The notes under the pieces: model-generated | What the model was told of the DNA's origin: nothing | Seen by the model: the letters and a program-made list of their open reading frames with translations, nothing else | The model's database searches: none | Part shown: positions 1 through 5,954 of the stretch, piece by piece | How the letters are laid out: each line of letters begins with the position of its first letter | Numbering within the stretch: the stretch's first letter is position 1 | NCBI GenBank assembly: GCA_002479245.1 | Contig: DLMG01000361.1 | Location: 1-8,909 of the forward strand | Source of the DNA: Verrucomicrobia subdivision 3 bacterium UBA7542 | Lineage (GTDB): Bacteria > Verrucomicrobiota > Verrucomicrobiia > Limisphaerales > UBA11358 | DNA length: 8,909 nt | Direction: 5' to 3' | Translations under genes and position numbers: made by a program

Positions 1-905
1 GAATCGAGAAGACCGTGAACGACGTGTCGCACCAATTGATCGAGGAATGCATGTTGCTGGCGAACGAGGCGGTGGCGACGCGGTTGATGAGCCAGCGCAC
101 GCCGGCGGTTTATCGCGTCCACGAAGTGCCGGACGAGCGGCGTTTGCAGGAATATCGCGAGGAAGTGTTGAGCCAAAACGTACCGTGCGGCAACCTGCGC
201 CAGACCGCCGAGGTGCAGAAGTTGTTACACCGGCTCGGCACGTTGCCCATCGGCCCCGCGCTCAAGATCGGCTTTCTCAAATCGCTCATGCGCGCGCGTT
301 ACGCAGTCGAACCGCTCGGTCATTACGGCTTGGCCAAGGCGAAATACACGCACTTCACCTCCCCCATCCGCCGCTACGCCGACCTCGTCGTCCATCGGGC
401 GCTCTTCGATAAAAGCCACGCGCCGGTGTCCGCGCTCAAGGAAACCGCCGAACACATTTCCGTCACCGAACGCAATTCCGTCGACGCCGAACGCGACAGC
501 AAGGACGTGAAATTATTCGCGTTCCTGAAGGCGCAACTCGCATCCGGCCGGCCGGAGCGTTATCCCGCGTTGGTGACCGACGTACGCAACTTCGGCTTCT
601 TCGTGGATGTGCCCGGGTTGGCCATTAGCGGATTGGTGCCATTGTCCACGATGGAGGATGACTTTTATGTGTTCGACGCCGGGCGCAACAATCTCGTGGG
701 CCGCCGCACCCGCCGCACGATTCGTCTGGGCGATAATTTAACGGTGCAAGTGGCCAAGGTGGACACGTTCAAGAAGCAGGTGGACTTCCGGCTCGTGGAA
801 GATCTCAAGCCGGTGGCACGTCCGCCATCTGGAAGGTGGAACCCAACTCCGCGCGGAGCGTCGGGACGTCCATCACGGGAGCATCGGCGCGGGAGAAGAA
901 ACTAA
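1..905 (+). CDS. rnr: Ribonuclease R family exoribonuclease, C-terminal part (5' end outside window)
   Basis: This is the distal part of an RNB-family 3'-to-5' exoribonuclease that degrades structured RNA in the cytoplasm. The reading frame is open to the left edge (first full codon at base 3), so the GTG at 15 is internal. Visible first is the family block SHQLIEECMLLANEAVA, then the end of the RNB domain with THFTSPIRRYADLVVHR (bases about 345-395), whose arginine-rich motif lines the active site in RNase II/R. The catalytic aspartates lie upstream, outside the window. An S1 RNA-binding domain follows (RYPALVTDVRNFGFFVDV to VDFRLV, bases about 558-800). The last 28 or so residues are a basic Arg/Gly/Pro tail, as is common in RNase R. 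The presence of the S1 domain and basic tail favours RNase R over RNase II, although the N-terminal cold-shock domains cannot be seen. It ends in TAA with no downstream partner in the same operon. Confidence 0.93.
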   Translation, partial: IEKTVNDVSHQLIEECMLLANEAVATRLMSQRTPAVYRVHEVPDERRLQEYREEVLSQNVPCGNLRQTAEVQKLLHRLGTLPIGPALKIGFLKSLMRARYAVEPLGHYGLAKAKYTHFTSPIRRYADLVVHRALFDKSHAPVSALKETAEHISVTERNSVDAERDSKDVKLFAFLKAQLASGRPERYPALVTDVRNFGFFVDVPGLAISGLVPLSTMEDDFYVFDAGRNNLVGRRTRRTIRLGDNLTVQVAKVDTFKKQVDFRLVEDLKPVARPPSGRWNPTPRGASGRPSREHRRGRRN

Positions 906-932
906 AAAGGTCGAGGCGCGTCACCTTCCACC

Positions 933-1001
933 GTAGCAGCCGACGTAAGTCGGCTCTAACTTTCACCGGCTAAGAATGAGCGGACTGACGTCCGCTGCTA
1001 C
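933..1001. repeat. Paired-hairpin palindromic repeat element A
   Basis: A 69-bp element made of two 24-bp arms in inverted orientation (933-956 and 978-1001). Each arm is itself a small hairpin: AGCCGAC/GTCGGCT around GTAA (938-955) and AGCGGAC/GTCCGCT around TGAC (979-996). Compared in the same orientation the arms differ at only three positions, and two of those pair with each other in the stem, so base pairing is kept. The 27 bases at 975-1001 recur exactly at 4918-4944, and the 22 bases at 924-945 recur at 2776-2797. It lies between the RNase R stop and the GH105 gene and resembles a dispersed REP/MITE-like extragenic element. No transposase of its own is present here. Confidence 0.85.
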
Positions 1002-1013
1002 ATCAATAAACAA

Positions 1014-1071
1014 GGGAGGGACGCCGTGTCGGCGTCCATGAAATGGGGGACGGCAACATGCCGTCCCTCCC
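1014..1071. repeat. Paired-hairpin palindromic repeat element B
   Basis: A 58-bp element of the same design as element A but different sequence. Two 24-bp arms lie in inverted orientation (1014-1037 and 1048-1071). Each holds a perfect 8-bp stem with a 3-base loop: GGACGCCG/CGGCGTCC around TGT (1019-1037) and GGACGGCA/TGCCGTCC around ACA (1048-1066). The outer ends are GGGAGGG and CCCTCCC. The arms differ at four positions, which form two stem pairs, so every difference is compensated. An upstream in-frame ATG of the following gene falls inside this element and is very unlikely to be used. Confidence 0.82.
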
Positions 1072-1154
1072 AGCTTTTACTTGCGACACAGGAGCGGCCT
1101 GATGAAACTGCGCCGGGTGAAGCAATTGCCAGGAAAACTTTTGATGCGAAATCC

Positions 1155-2768
1155 ATGAAAACACTAACTCCTCTCAAACGGAAATTTCTGGCCTTGCTGC
1201 TAATTCTGACGCTGGCATCCGCCGCCGGGGCCGATGGAACAAACCAGTTCCGTGGCATGTATCTCGAACCCGGCAAGACGGCCGCCGACTATCGCAACGT
1301 GGCCTTGAACCCGATGGACACCACCAATCGCGAACCGGTTTCGTTTCCCCACGCCACCAGCAACAGCGAATATAACCAGCGCGAGTTCGCCGCCCGCTGC
1401 GCCATTGACGGCAGCCGCCGCAACGACGATGTGCATGGCTGCGGCTCGTGGGGACCGCAGAAGCAGCCGGACATCTGGTGGCGGCTCGATTTCGGACGAC
1501 CGATTGAACTGGACAAGCTGGTGTTGTTTCTCCGCGCCGCCTGGACGCCGGCGGACGCGCCGCATGATTCCTGGTGGCAGGAGGCCACCATCGAGTTCTC
1601 CGATGGCTCCACTGAAAAACTCGTGTTGAAGCAGGTCGCCGCCGGTCAGGAATTCCCGCTGGCCAAACGGACGGTTTCCTGGCTCGTGCTCAAAAACCTC
1701 AAACCCGCCGCCGACAAATGGTGCGCTCTTTGCGAATTTGAGGCTTGGGGGCGGGACGCCGCTGAATTTGCCTACGTGCCCGATGCCGCCTTTGCCGCGC
1801 AACTCCGCCAGGATCCGCTGGTGGCAAAAGCGATGGCCGCCATGATGGGATTTCAACGCGCCTCGTGGGAGCAAGGCGTCGCCGGGCAGGCTTTGCTCGA
1901 AGCCGGAGAACAGGATGCCGCCATCGCCCTGGCCCGCGCCTCGCTCATTTATGTCAATCAAAACGGCGTGGTCGCCGCGCAGGGCGGTTCCACCACCGAC
2001 CCGCTCATGCTGGGTGATTGTCTCTGGTGGTCGGCCCGCCAGACGGGCGATCCCGAACTCGTGAAAGCCGCGGATAACATGCGGCAATTCGCACTCAAGG
2101 GCGCGCCCCGCGCAGCGGACGGCACGCCGTTTCATCAGGCCAGCTCGCAGGAAATGTGGGCCGACGGCAGCTTCACCACGCCGCCCTTTCTCGCGGCGGC
2201 GGGACAACCCGATGAAGCGCAGGCCCAGTTGCTCGGCGTTCATCGCCGTCTGTGGGACGCGGACAAAAAACTGATGCATCACCGCTGGTCCGAGGCGAAA
2301 CAAACTTTGGTTGATTCGTCCTTCTGGGGCGGCGGCAACGGCTGGACCGCCGCTGCGTTTGCCCGGGTCCTTCGTTCATTGCCCGCCGACCGCACCGCCG
2401 ATCGCGAACAACTGGCCGCCATGCTCAAGGAATTGCTCGATGGCTGCCTGGCGCACCAGCGACCGGACGGATTGTTTTACGACAAAGTGGACGACCCGTC
2501 CTCGTTTGTTGAAACCGATCTGGCAGCCATGCTGGCTTATGCCATTTACGAAAGCGTGCGCGGCGGGTGGCTGCCGGAGAGTTATCTGCCTCGCGCCGAC
2601 CAGATGCGCGAAGCGGTGCGCGCCAAAATGGATCGCCTCGGATTTGTTCAAGGAGTGGCGGGCGCGCCGCGCTTCGATCGTCCGGGCATCTCGCCGGAAG
2701 GCCAGGCATTTTTCATTTTGATGGAAGCCTCCGCGCGCAAAGCCGGCCGCCCCACGCCCGCCCATTAA
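1155..2768 (+). CDS. Secreted GH88/GH105-type unsaturated glucuronyl/rhamnogalacturonyl hydrolase with N-terminal discoidin-like domain
   Basis: A predicted exported 537-residue enzyme that removes the unsaturated uronic acid left by polysaccharide lyases on pectin or related glycan fragments. The ATG at 1155 was chosen because it begins a clean signal peptide (MKTLTPLKRKF, a Leu-rich core, then ASAAGA, cleavage near residue 26); the frame is open further upstream but runs into repeat element B. Residues about 45-200 resemble a discoidin/galactose-binding fold (IDGS, SWGPQ, DIWWRLDFGRPIELDKLVL, FSDGS, FEAWG). Residues about 217-532 form the (alpha/alpha)6-barrel GH88/GH105 domain with SWEQGVAGQALLE (237-249), EMWADGSF (333-340, Asp337 the likely catalytic acid), WGGGNGW (391-397) and FVETDLAAM (from 451). 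Length suits a two-domain member. The fold assignment is firm; the exact substrate and GH88 versus GH105 are inference. No other polysaccharide gene is adjacent, and no convincing Shine-Dalgarno site is seen. Confidence 0.85.
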   Translation: MKTLTPLKRKFLALLLILTLASAAGADGTNQFRGMYLEPGKTAADYRNVALNPMDTTNREPVSFPHATSNSEYNQREFAARCAIDGSRRNDDVHGCGSWGPQKQPDIWWRLDFGRPIELDKLVLFLRAAWTPADAPHDSWWQEATIEFSDGSTEKLVLKQVAAGQEFPLAKRTVSWLVLKNLKPAADKWCALCEFEAWGRDAAEFAYVPDAAFAAQLRQDPLVAKAMAAMMGFQRASWEQGVAGQALLEAGEQDAAIALARASLIYVNQNGVVAAQGGSTTDPLMLGDCLWWSARQTGDPELVKAADNMRQFALKGAPRAADGTPFHQASSQEMWADGSFTTPPFLAAAGQPDEAQAQLLGVHRRLWDADKKLMHHRWSEAKQTLVDSSFWGGGNGWTAAAFARVLRSLPADRTADREQLAAMLKELLDGCLAHQRPDGLFYDKVDDPSSFVETDLAAMLAYAIYESVRGGWLPESYLPRADQMREAVRAKMDRLGFVQGVAGAPRFDRPGISPEGQAFFILMEASARKAGRPTPAH

Positions 2769-2782
2769 CTTTGCGCCTTCCA

Positions 2783-2801
2783 CCGTAGCAGCCGACGCCT
2801 G
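2783..2801. repeat. Left copy of 19-bp direct repeat, truncated element A end
   Basis: The 19 bases CCGTAGCAGCCGACGCCTG match 4837-4855 exactly. They are the outer end of a repeat of the element A family, but the rest of the element is absent here. With five upstream bases added, part of it also matches 924-945. It sits in the 59-bp gap between the converging GH105 and zinc-ribbon genes, at the edge of the AT-rich two-gene island. Confidence 0.75.
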
Positions 2802-2827
2802 GCGGCGATGGGCAGCGGGGCAACCTT

Positions 2828-3775
2828 TTATCTAAATTTAAAATCTAGCCACTCCTTGTCATTTTCTAGGTCTTCATAATCAATTTCTGTTTTTAAAAGT
2901 TCTGGAAAACTGGCTTCAAGCGTTAAGTAAAATGATACAGTTCCGTCTTTGTCCCATGTTGGCGAGTTGGCATCCAGAGTTTCAAGGATGGCTAGGATTC
3001 TTTTTTCAGATGGCTTTTTGAAACGATGACCGTGTTCAAGATATAGTCTTACTGACTGTTCTGTCACCAATCCCTCCATATTGCAGGGAGAAAGAAACGT
3101 GTCTTGCCAGAACCAAAGACGTTGGTCTCGTGCATCTTTTAATGACATTTTCGCATCTTTTATTTCGCCTCTTTCAGCGGTTTCAATGGCCCGTTTAGCC
3201 TCCTCATAATCTTGATGTAAATAATATGCGGGCAATTGCTCTCTTTCGGCAGCGTCATGTTTTTTTTGCTCCCTTGCAGCTTGCTTTTTTTCCTCCAGGT
3301 CTGGTGCTTGCAAAAGTTGTTCAATGAGTCGTGAGGCATCGGATATGTTTAAGTCGGGCGGGGGATTGCCGCCCAGCCCACGAATGTAATCAAGCTGTGC
3401 TTCGGTGGCTTTTCGCTGGAGTTTTTTGGGACTATTGGGAAGTGAGTTTACAGGCGGCTGAATAATTGTTGCCGCTTGTGGGCTGGCCACGGGACGCACG
3501 TCGCTCACACGTTCCTGTTTTATTTCAGATATTCCATCAAAAAAACCTTCAAATCTTACTGTGTTTGGAGTAGTAACGGGAGACGGTAATTCTGTCGAGA
3601 CATTTTCGGCTTGTAGGACTGGTATAAAGATTTTTGTTTCCAAACTACAGTGCGGACACGGCACAATGCTGTTATCCTCTGTAAATTCATTCGCATCAAA
3701 TTCAATATGGCCGTTGCAGTGCTGACAGCGGCAAGTGACGTAACGGGGCGGTTTTTGTTCCGCTGGCAGGTTCAT
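2828..3775 (-). CDS. Zinc-ribbon protein of unknown function
   Basis: A 315-residue predicted cytoplasmic protein that I cannot assign to a pathway. The N-terminus carries a zinc ribbon: C17-x2-C20 and C40-x2-C43 (CQHCNGHIEFD and CPHCSLETKIF), with an additional Cys15. A Pro/Ser/Thr-rich linker (about 55-120) leads to ATEAQLDYIRGLGGNPPPD at 123-141 followed by ISDASRLIEQLL, a short helical Q-x2-Y-I-x2-L-G motif also found in several uncharacterised bacterial and phage proteins. A charged, Lys/Glu-rich helical stretch (about 158-220) and an acidic C-terminal domain rich in Trp, Phe and Tyr complete it. There is no signal peptide or membrane segment. The ATG at 3775 is the first in frame and lies 33 bp after the lipoprotein gene stop, so the two are probably co-transcribed. 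Base composition is clearly more AT-rich than in the flanking genes, which suggests separate origin. Confidence 0.8.
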   Translation of the reverse strand: MNLPAEQKPPRYVTCRCQHCNGHIEFDANEFTEDNSIVPCPHCSLETKIFIPVLQAENVSTELPSPVTTPNTVRFEGFFDGISEIKQERVSDVRPVASPQAATIIQPPVNSLPNSPKKLQRKATEAQLDYIRGLGGNPPPDLNISDASRLIEQLLQAPDLEEKKQAAREQKKHDAAEREQLPAYYLHQDYEEAKRAIETAERGEIKDAKMSLKDARDQRLWFWQDTFLSPCNMEGLVTEQSVRLYLEHGHRFKKPSEKRILAILETLDANSPTWDKDGTVSFYLTLEASFPELLKTEIDYEDLENDKEWLDFKFR

Positions 3776-3808
3776 GGCGCGGTTGTGTCCTGTTCTTGAT
3801 TTATAAAC

Positions 3809-4732
3809 TTACTGTTCGGTTGATTTTTGAGGCGCTTCTTTCGGCTTTAACTTGAAATAGCTGTCAGGATCAGCAAAAACGAGGTTGTTATTGCTCAAGA
3901 ATATTTGCGCGGTTTCCGCATTTGTCGGAGCGTCCACTAGCCAATAATATGTTTCTGTTTTGTCCAACACCATACGCTGTGCGTGTGCAAAAATCGTGAG
4001 CGTTTTGTCACGAGGATAGGTAAAAGAAAATTTACCATCGGAGTCGGAAAGCGTTTTTTGGATGATGACAGGCGAAAAGTCCGCCAAGTAATCCGCTACT
4101 GTTGGGGAATTATCCAAGTTTGTCTTTTCTGTCTCTGCATGGGAATTGGCCTGCTCTAAATTAGCTTTTATGCCTTTGAGCTTACTGGTTTCTGCCGCAA
4201 CTGCAGCCAATTTGATGGCGTCCAATTCGTCGTTTAATGAATTTAGCTTTTCAGCCATTTTCTCACGCATTTTTAACGCCGCAAAAAAAGCATCTGTTTT
4301 ATCTACATCATGGGATAACTGTTCCACATAGTTAGTTTGACGCACATACTGTTTTAAAAGATTGTCCCATTGAGATTTTATATTAACACGGTCGGCATTT
4401 GTCTTGTAAGGTTTGTTGACCATGAACCAATCAAAATAAGCTTGGGCTTTGTCTGCATTTCCTAAAGCGGTAGCGACTTCTTGCTCTGCATTTGTGAGTT
4501 CTTGTCGCTTTGACGCCATTTCCAAATCAATAGCGGGTTGCTTCTTTTGCAAAAAGCCTGTGACTTGCGACTTTTCAATTAATAGAATCTCAACAGCCCC
4601 AAGTTTAACATTATCCGCGCCTTTAGTGACGATGAACACTTGACCCGACACCGTGGTTGCTTTGGGTTTGCATCCCGCCAGTCCGAGCATTCCGGCGGTT
4701 GCGACAAGCGCGATAATAATTTTTATTTTCAT
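3809..4732 (-). CDS. Predicted lipoprotein with a helical insert in a beta-sandwich-like frame
   Basis: A 307-residue predicted lipoprotein. The start at 4732 is preferred over the in-frame ATG at 4789 because it opens directly into a lipoprotein signal peptide (MKIKIIIALVATAGML) with lipobox LAGC, lipidated Cys21; the longer start would bury this signal behind 19 residues. Residues about 25-52 (TTVSGQVFIV...GAVEILLIE) look like the first strands of a carboxypeptidase-regulatory or transthyretin-like beta-sandwich. Residues about 61-209 are strongly helical, Lys/Glu/Ala/Gln-rich and probably coiled coil. Residues about 221-281 return to strands with the typical SDSDGKFSFTYP turn. The natural reading is a beta domain interrupted by a helical hairpin, standing off the membrane. 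It is the first gene of an apparent operon with the zinc-ribbon gene and shares its AT-rich composition. Function is unknown. Confidence 0.8.
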   Translation of the reverse strand: MKIKIIIALVATAGMLGLAGCKPKATTVSGQVFIVTKGADNVKLGAVEILLIEKSQVTGFLQKKQPAIDLEMASKRQELTNAEQEVATALGNADKAQAYFDWFMVNKPYKTNADRVNIKSQWDNLLKQYVRQTNYVEQLSHDVDKTDAFFAALKMREKMAEKLNSLNDELDAIKLAAVAAETSKLKGIKANLEQANSHAETEKTNLDNSPTVADYLADFSPVIIQKTLSDSDGKFSFTYPRDKTLTIFAHAQRMVLDKTETYYWLVDAPTNAETAQIFLSNNNLVFADPDSYFKLKPKEAPQKSTEQ

Positions 4733-4836
4733 GGTTTTACTTTCAAGTAGATGTAATTCAACCGCCAATTGCCCCAATCGTCCATCCAAAAATGAATTCA
4801 GGAAAAGTGTCCGTTACCAATGCGGAATTCGGAATG

Positions 4837-4944
4837 CCGTAGCAGCCGACGCCTGCCGGGTCGTAGCACTTGGAGCGAAGACTGGTGAGCCGACTCAAAC
4901 TTTCCCCTCGCCGGAATAATGAGCGGACTGACGTCCGCTGCTAC
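4837..4944. repeat. Repeat element A, longer variant copy
   Basis: The right end (4918-4944) is identical over 27 bases to 975-1001, including the AGCGGAC/GTCCGCT hairpin. The left end starts with the same GTAGCAGCCGAC as element A, then diverges (GCCTG instead of GTAAG). The interior is about 38 bp longer than in the first copy, though the region around CAAACTTTCCCCTCGCCGG still resembles CTAACTTTCACCGG of element A. Its first 19 bases are the right copy of the direct repeat flanking the AT-rich island. Confidence 0.8.
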
Positions 4945-4953
4945 GATTGGAAT

Positions 4954-5055
4954 GGGGAGCGCGACCGTCCCGGTCGCAGGTCGCAACGTCCCGTTGCGAC
5001 CATCTCTGCATTCGGCGGGACGCCGAACGCCGCAGGCGAGACGCCCGCGCTCCCC
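4954..5055. repeat. Hairpin cluster with shared GTCCC loop
   Basis: The block is bounded by GGGGAGCGC (4954-4962) and its reverse complement GCGCTCCCC (5047-5055). Inside are three perfect hairpins with different stems around the same five-base loop. They are GCGACC-GTCCC-GGTCGC (4961-4977), a 9-bp stem GGTCGCAAC/GTTGCGACC around GTCCC (4979-5001), and TTCGGC-GGGAC-GCCGAA (5011-5027), whose loop is GTCCC on the minus strand. GC-rich sequence (GCCGCAGGCGAGACGCCCGC) fills the right end. It has no coding potential and looks like a compound extragenic repeat. Confidence 0.8.
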
Positions 5056-5139
5056 CCAATCGTCCATCCCAAAATGATTTCGCCGGCGGCAGTTCTCTTT
5101 ACCCGGTGCAAGAGGAGTTGGTTTTCACCGGCAGGTAGG

Positions 5140-5643
5140 TCAGGCCTTGCGGATTTCCGGCCACAGCGGTTCCAGATCCGGGTCTTGCAGGGCCATGTGT
5201 TTTATTCTGTCGACATTGCCCAGTGTGCAGGCGTTATCCAGCCAGGCTTTGGCCGCATCCAAGTCACCCAATTGACAGTCATAGCACGCCAGGTTGTAGG
5301 CGATGATAGTTTCCTTGGGAAAGGTTCGCTGGGCTTGAATCAAAATTGCCCGGGCCTGGGGAATTCCCCCGCCGGTCTTCCGCCGGGTCGCATACGCCAG
5401 CGAAATCCAGGCGCCAGGTTGTTTTGGTTCCAGTTGGGTGAGGGTCCCGGCAATTTCCGCCGCCGCAGCCCATTTCCCGGCAGCGGCGTGAATGTCGAAC
5501 TGGACGGCAAGCACGTCCGGATGGGACTGGAATTGCGGCGCGATTTTTTCAAATTCCGCGACAGCCTCCGCGACATTGCCCAATCCCAGCCAGCCGATGG
5601 CGGCTGACAGATAATGGCTGTCCGGTGGCTCCAGCGGCTTCAT
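5140..5643 (-). CDS. TPR-repeat protein, end-of-group type
   Basis: A 167-residue tetratricopeptide-repeat protein, probably cytoplasmic because no signal peptide or membrane helix is visible. About four helical pairs can be followed: residues 10-40 (YLSAAIGWLGLGNVAEAVAEF), 44-74, 77-108 and 113-145 (IIAYNLACYDCQLGDLDAAKAWL). The end, ALQDPDLEPLW at 151-161, matches a recurring class of small TPR proteins that close with a DPDLexLW-like motif and carry NLACY-x-CxLG in the last repeat. TPR units mediate protein-protein contact, so an adaptor role is likely; the partner is unknown. The ATG at 5643 starts at the beginning of the conserved region and there is no better upstream start. It stands alone, separated from the fusion gene upstream by 311 bp, and no terminator hairpin was recognised after its TGA. 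Confidence 0.82.
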   Translation of the reverse strand: MKPLEPPDSHYLSAAIGWLGLGNVAEAVAEFEKIAPQFQSHPDVLAVQFDIHAAAGKWAAAAEIAGTLTQLEPKQPGAWISLAYATRRKTGGGIPQARAILIQAQRTFPKETIIAYNLACYDCQLGDLDAAKAWLDNACTLGNVDRIKHMALQDPDLEPLWPEIRKA

Positions 5644-5724
5644 GGTTTATGTTGATTCGGTGTGCGCTCCGCCCGCAAGCCGGTTTGTGAAAAATTTAAC
5701 CTGAACTTAACCGCCGAGACGCCC

Positions 5725-5758
5725 GTCCTCCGCAGTAGCCTCGCTACGGAGGGTGGAC
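5725..5758. repeat. Imperfect hairpin element
   Basis: The core stem GTAGC/GCTAC encloses a CTC loop (5735-5747), extends through CCTCC/GGAGG with a GCA bulge, and is bounded by GTCC (5725-5728) and GGAC (5755-5758). It interrupts otherwise filler-like spacer sequence. There is no poly-T tract on either side, so it does not look like an intrinsic terminator; a dispersed extragenic palindrome is more likely. Confidence 0.6.
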
Positions 5759-5778
5759 AAAGACGCAGAGGTTTGAAC

Positions 5779-5808
5779 CACGGATAAACACGGATGGACA
5801 CGGATTCA
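5779..5808. repeat. Three-copy 10-bp tandem repeat
   Basis: Three consecutive 10-base units: CACGGATAAA, CACGGATGGA and CACGGATTCA. The seven-base core CACGGAT is invariant and the last three bases vary. I know this phrase from memory as a recurrent extragenic motif in Verrucomicrobiota-type genomes; this cannot be confirmed here. Confidence 0.75.
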
Positions 5809-5954
5809 TTTGCCGCACTCGTCGCGCCAAAATGAAATGACGGCGGAAAGAGGCACAGAAGGCACAAAAACATTTGACGCTAATTTCACCAATTCACACA
5901 AATTGAAAAGCCTGACAGGAGATTAGGCCGGAAACAACAAAGTTGGAGTATCTT

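Larger units (their letters stand above)
4772..5069. repeat. Repeat mosaic bounded by 16-bp direct repeats
   Basis: CCCCAATCGTCCATCC occurs at 4772-4787 and again at 5054-5069. Both copies are followed closely by AAAATGA, so similarity extends somewhat further. The copies enclose element A (4837-4944) and the hairpin cluster. This could be the scar of a duplication, or the target-site or end sequence of a composite mobile repeat. The left copy lies 40 bp upstream of the lipoprotein start codon. Confidence 0.7.
4733..5139. other. 407-bp gene-free spacer built of repeats
   Basis: No credible gene is seen here. The stretch holds the upstream region of the lipoprotein gene, an exact 16-bp direct repeat (4772-4787 and 5054-5069), a copy of repeat element A (4837-4944) and a block of hairpins (4954-5055). 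Open frames crossing it are low-complexity Arg/Pro/Ala readings of the palindromes. No sequence that I would call a promoter with confidence was found, though the lipoprotein operon must be transcribed from within this spacer or its left end. Confidence 0.75.
5644..5954. other. 311-bp gene-free spacer with repeats
   Basis: This stretch lies between the TPR gene and the stop of the receiver-ADP-ribosylglycohydrolase gene. It holds a hairpin at 5725-5758 and a 10-bp tandem repeat at 5779-5808. Phrases such as GCCGAGACGC and AAAGACGCAGAGG are familiar extragenic filler in this type of genome. The only open frame across it (ending at 5640) gives a low-complexity translation without recognisable similarity, so no gene is called. 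Confidence 0.75.

Noticed and set aside
1026..1154. N-terminal extension of the GH105 gene to an upstream start at 1026 or 1038
   Set aside because: It would translate repeat element B and put 43 or 39 residues before a clear signal peptide; the ATG at 1155 fits export.
1200..2303. Long 367-residue minus-strand frame opposite the GH105 gene
   Set aside because: It is the GC-rich antisense shadow of a confidently assigned gene and shows no domain.
2783..4855. Reading the AT-rich island as an insertion sequence
   Set aside because: Neither gene resembles a transposase and no terminal inverted repeats were found, only direct repeats of a dispersed element.
4954..5055. Hairpin cluster as a CRISPR array
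   Set aside because: There is no regular repeat-spacer spacing and no cas gene; the units are palindromes with different stems.
5910..5928. Possible terminator after the receiver-ARH gene (GCCT/AGGC then TTTT on the minus strand)
   Set aside because: The stem is only 4 bp and the T tract is short; too weak to call.
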